Below, in pieces: positions 14,466 through 15,627 of a stretch of 15,627 nt of DNA; within the stretch, counting starts at the first letter, position 1, and each line of letters begins with the position of its first letter. The position numbers and the translations under genes were made by a program. The stretch spans positions 1 to 15,627 of the forward strand of contig JAFMRN010000020.1 in the NCBI GenBank assembly GCA_017354065.1. The letters run 5' to 3'. The notes beneath the pieces are model-generated. The model saw nothing but the letters and a program-made list of their open reading frames with translations, had not been told where the DNA came from and searched no databases. The DNA is from Solirubrobacterales bacterium (GTDB lineage: Bacteria > Actinomycetota > Thermoleophilia > Solirubrobacterales > Solirubrobacteraceae).

Positions 14466-14846
14466 ATGCAGAGCTGGGACCTTAGGTCGATCGATGTGCG
14501 TCCGGGCGCGCCGGAGATTCTCCAGAGCGTTGACGGGGGTCGAGCCGTGCTGCTCGAGATCCCCGCCGGGGAGAGCCTTCAGGAACACCAGGTGCACGAG
14601 CACGCGTGGGTGACGGTGCTGAGCGGGCAGGTCGAGGTGACCAGCGCCGAACAGACAGTCAGCGGCGGAACCGGACTGATGTTCTCCTTCGCGCCCAGCG
14701 AGCGCCATGCGGTCCACGCGCGGGAGGACACACGGCTGCTGCTGATTCTGACTCCGTGGCCGGGTGATGGGCACCCGGGGGCGATGTCGCTCGCCGACAA
14801 GCGGACGGTTCGCAGCCGGGCGGCCGAGCACCGGCTGGCGCACTGA
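14466..14846 (+). CDS. Small cupin-domain protein
   Basis: A 126-residue single-domain cupin. GGGAGG five bases or fewer from ATG 14466 fixes the start (MQSWDLRSIDVRPGAPEI). Cupin motif 1 is seen as ESLQEHQVHEHAWVTVLSGQ, with metal-ligand candidates among its three His and Glu residues. Motif 2 is FAPSERHAVHAREDTRLLLI, with His ligands. The protein is soluble, with no signal peptide. Such stand-alone cupins bind a divalent metal and may act as isomerases, dioxygenases or small-molecule binding proteins; nothing narrows it down. It is divergent from the antitoxin gene, and a TTGACA (14419-14424) lies upstream without a convincing -10 at the usual distance. The C-terminal ADKRTVRSRAAEHRLAH is basic. 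Confidence 0.85.
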   Translation: MQSWDLRSIDVRPGAPEILQSVDGGRAVLLEIPAGESLQEHQVHEHAWVTVLSGQVEVTSAEQTVSGGTGLMFSFAPSERHAVHAREDTRLLLILTPWPGDGHPGAMSLADKRTVRSRAAEHRLAH

Positions 14847-14873
14847 GCGCCCACGGGTGCTGAACGCCTGCGT

Positions 14874-15029
14874 CTAGGCGGCGTACCGCCCGAACCGCTC
14901 AGCGGCAGCAACGAGTCCGCGGTCGACGAGCTCTTGATCGGTGATCTCGTCGCGGGCCCATGCGGCCAGGTCGCTCGGCTCGCCACAGCTTTCCTGAAGT
15001 TCCACGTAGACATCAGTGTCGGCGACCAC
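14874..15029 (-). CDS. Possible small ORF opposite the AbiEii remnant (51 residues)
   Basis: From GTG 15029 the minus strand encodes VADTDVYVELQESCGEPSDL, then AAWARDEITDQELVDRGLVA and AAERFGRYAA, ending at TAG 14876-14874. The frame is open up to 15065. The sequence is acidic and helix-like with credible composition, but there is no ribosome site or recognised family, and half of it overlaps the AbiEii-like fragment on the other strand. It may be a genuine small protein, the tail of a lost gene, or chance. Confidence 0.2.
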   Translation of the reverse strand: MVADTDVYVELQESCGEPSDLAAWARDEITDQELVDRGLVAAAERFGRYAA

Positions 15030-15173
15030 ATCTGGCCTGAGCCGGTGAGGGTCGAAGTCACGCGGTTACTCAGCGGCGTGGTCGAGACCGTTGGCGATCC
15101 GCAGTCGATGGTGCACGCCGAGAAGCTCGTTACCGCCCTCCCGAGAGGCACGGCCAACACGCGCTGGCTGTGA
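14970..15173 (+). pseudogene. Remnant of an AbiEii-type nucleotidyltransferase toxin
   Basis: In one plus-strand frame the segment reads ARLATAFLKFHVDISVGDHI, then WPEPVRVEV, MVHAEKLVTALPRGTANTRW and a stop. The FHVD-x-x-x-GDPIWP stretch and the MVxAEKxVTA-x-x-RGTANTRW stretch are the characteristic central part of AbiEii/AbiGii (DUF1814) toxins, recognised from memory. In intact proteins NTRW is followed by a D-x-x-D helical region; here a stop follows after one Leu. Upstream, between the cupin stop at 14846 and about 14965, the same frame does not resemble the family N-terminal nucleotidyltransferase core. It is therefore a fragment of about 68 codons with both ends lost, and no AbiEi antitoxin is visible. 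It ends 6 bp before the stop of dnaB. The rest of 14847-15179 holds nothing else I can support firmly. Confidence 0.6.
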
Positions 15174-15179
15174 GCCGTG

Positions 15180-15627
15180 TTACACCGGCCGCTCTAGCCG
15201 CGGACCGCTGTAGTTCCAGAACCGCGGGTACCGCCCTTGGAACGTGAGGACAATCTCTCCGATGGGCCCGCTGCGGTGTTTGGCGATGATCAGGTCGGCC
15301 TCGTTCGGGCGAGCTGACTGGAGGTCGAGATTTGCCTCCTCGCGGTAGATGAACATGATCAGGTCGGCGTCGGCCTCGATCTGACCTGACTCGCGCAGGT
15401 CGGAGATGATTGGCCGGCGGTCGGCACGCTGCTCGACCGCGCGGCTGAGCTGCGACAGGGCGATCACCGGCACCTCGAGCTCCTTGGCGAGTGATTTGAG
15501 CCCACGGCTCAGTTGGCTGACCTGTTCCACACGGTTTGCCGCGCGCTCGTCGGCTCGCATTAGCTGTAGGTAGTCGACTATGACCAGCCCGAGTGGTCCA
15601 TCCGGTCCCTGATGCAGGCGGCGCGGC
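15180..15627 (-). CDS. dnaB: Replicative DNA helicase DnaB, C-terminal part (5' end beyond window)
   Basis: The minus frame enters at the right edge and reads about 148 codons to TAA 15182-15180. Visible RecA-fold motifs of DnaB are Walker B LGLVIVDYLQLM (near 15590-15560), VPVIALSQLSRAVEQR (motif H3, with the sensor Gln), PIISDLRESGQIEADADLIM and FIYRE (H4), and the terminal IIAKHRSGPIGEIVLTFQG, then RYPRFWNY, typical of DnaB C-termini. The hexameric helicase unwinds DNA at the replication fork using ATP. Walker A and the N-terminal domain lie outside. No intein interrupts the visible part. Confidence 0.95.
   Translation of the reverse strand, partial: PRRLHQGPDGPLGLVIVDYLQLMRADERAANRVEQVSQLSRGLKSLAKELEVPVIALSQLSRAVEQRADRRPIISDLRESGQIEADADLIMFIYREEANLDLQSARPNEADLIIAKHRSGPIGEIVLTFQGRYPRFWNYSGPRLERPV

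Noticed and set aside
14579..15160. Minus-strand 193-codon frame over the cupin and the AbiEii remnant
   Set aside because: It is antisense to a well-supported cupin with a strong ribosome site, and its Ser/Arg/Pro-rich product has no recognisable feature.
15180..15627. Possible intein in DnaB
   Set aside because: The visible helicase motifs are contiguous and of normal spacing up to the window edge; upstream parts cannot be judged.

Overview
The window is GC-rich DNA with frequent GTG and TTG start candidates, a giant (180-kDa class) NAD-glutamate dehydrogenase, secreted glutamic (G1) peptidases and leaderless-looking promoters. This fits an actinobacterium. A deep-branching lineage such as Thermoleophilia/Solirubrobacterales is my guess, not something the sequence proves.

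Layout, left to right. (1) 1-2349, minus strand: a 783-codon open frame that runs off the left edge. It has a signal peptide, Ser/Pro/Ala and Gln-rich linkers, 14 quasi-periodic cysteines and a His/Arg-rich tail. (2) 2618-4203: a short-chain dehydrogenase (-), a 56-residue lipoprotein (+) and an ArsC/Spx-like thioredoxin-fold protein (-). (3) 4268-6078, minus: two tandem paralogous secreted G1 peptidases, each with a strong ribosome binding site and a hairpin terminator behind it. (4) 6238-7068, plus: a crotonase-family enzyme, divergent from the peptidases across an AT-rich promoter region and convergent with the next operon. (5) 7262-12755, minus: a probable two-gene operon of a GNAT acetyltransferase and the giant glutamate dehydrogenase. 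The crotonase and dehydrogenase stop codons both lie in the arms of a perfect 17-bp inverted repeat. (6) 12903-15173, accessory region: an unknown acidic protein, a 31-bp palindrome, an HTH antitoxin with a frameshifted PIN-domain toxin, a cupin, and a remnant of an AbiEii-type nucleotidyltransferase toxin. (7) 15180-15627, minus: the C-terminal end of the replicative helicase DnaB, cut by the right edge.

Functional reading. The left part is devoted to exported proteins: the Cys-repeat protein, two G1 peptidases and a lipoprotein. The Cys-repeat gene and peptidase 1 share a two-part upstream motif (a 16-mer with 15 matches and an identical 12-mer, 24-25 nt apart) at similar distances from their start codons, which suggests common control. 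The middle is core catabolism (acyl-CoA and glutamate). The right part looks like a decaying toxin-antitoxin pocket next to dnaB. The best candidates for something undescribed are the Cys-repeat secreted protein and the motif it shares with the peptidase.
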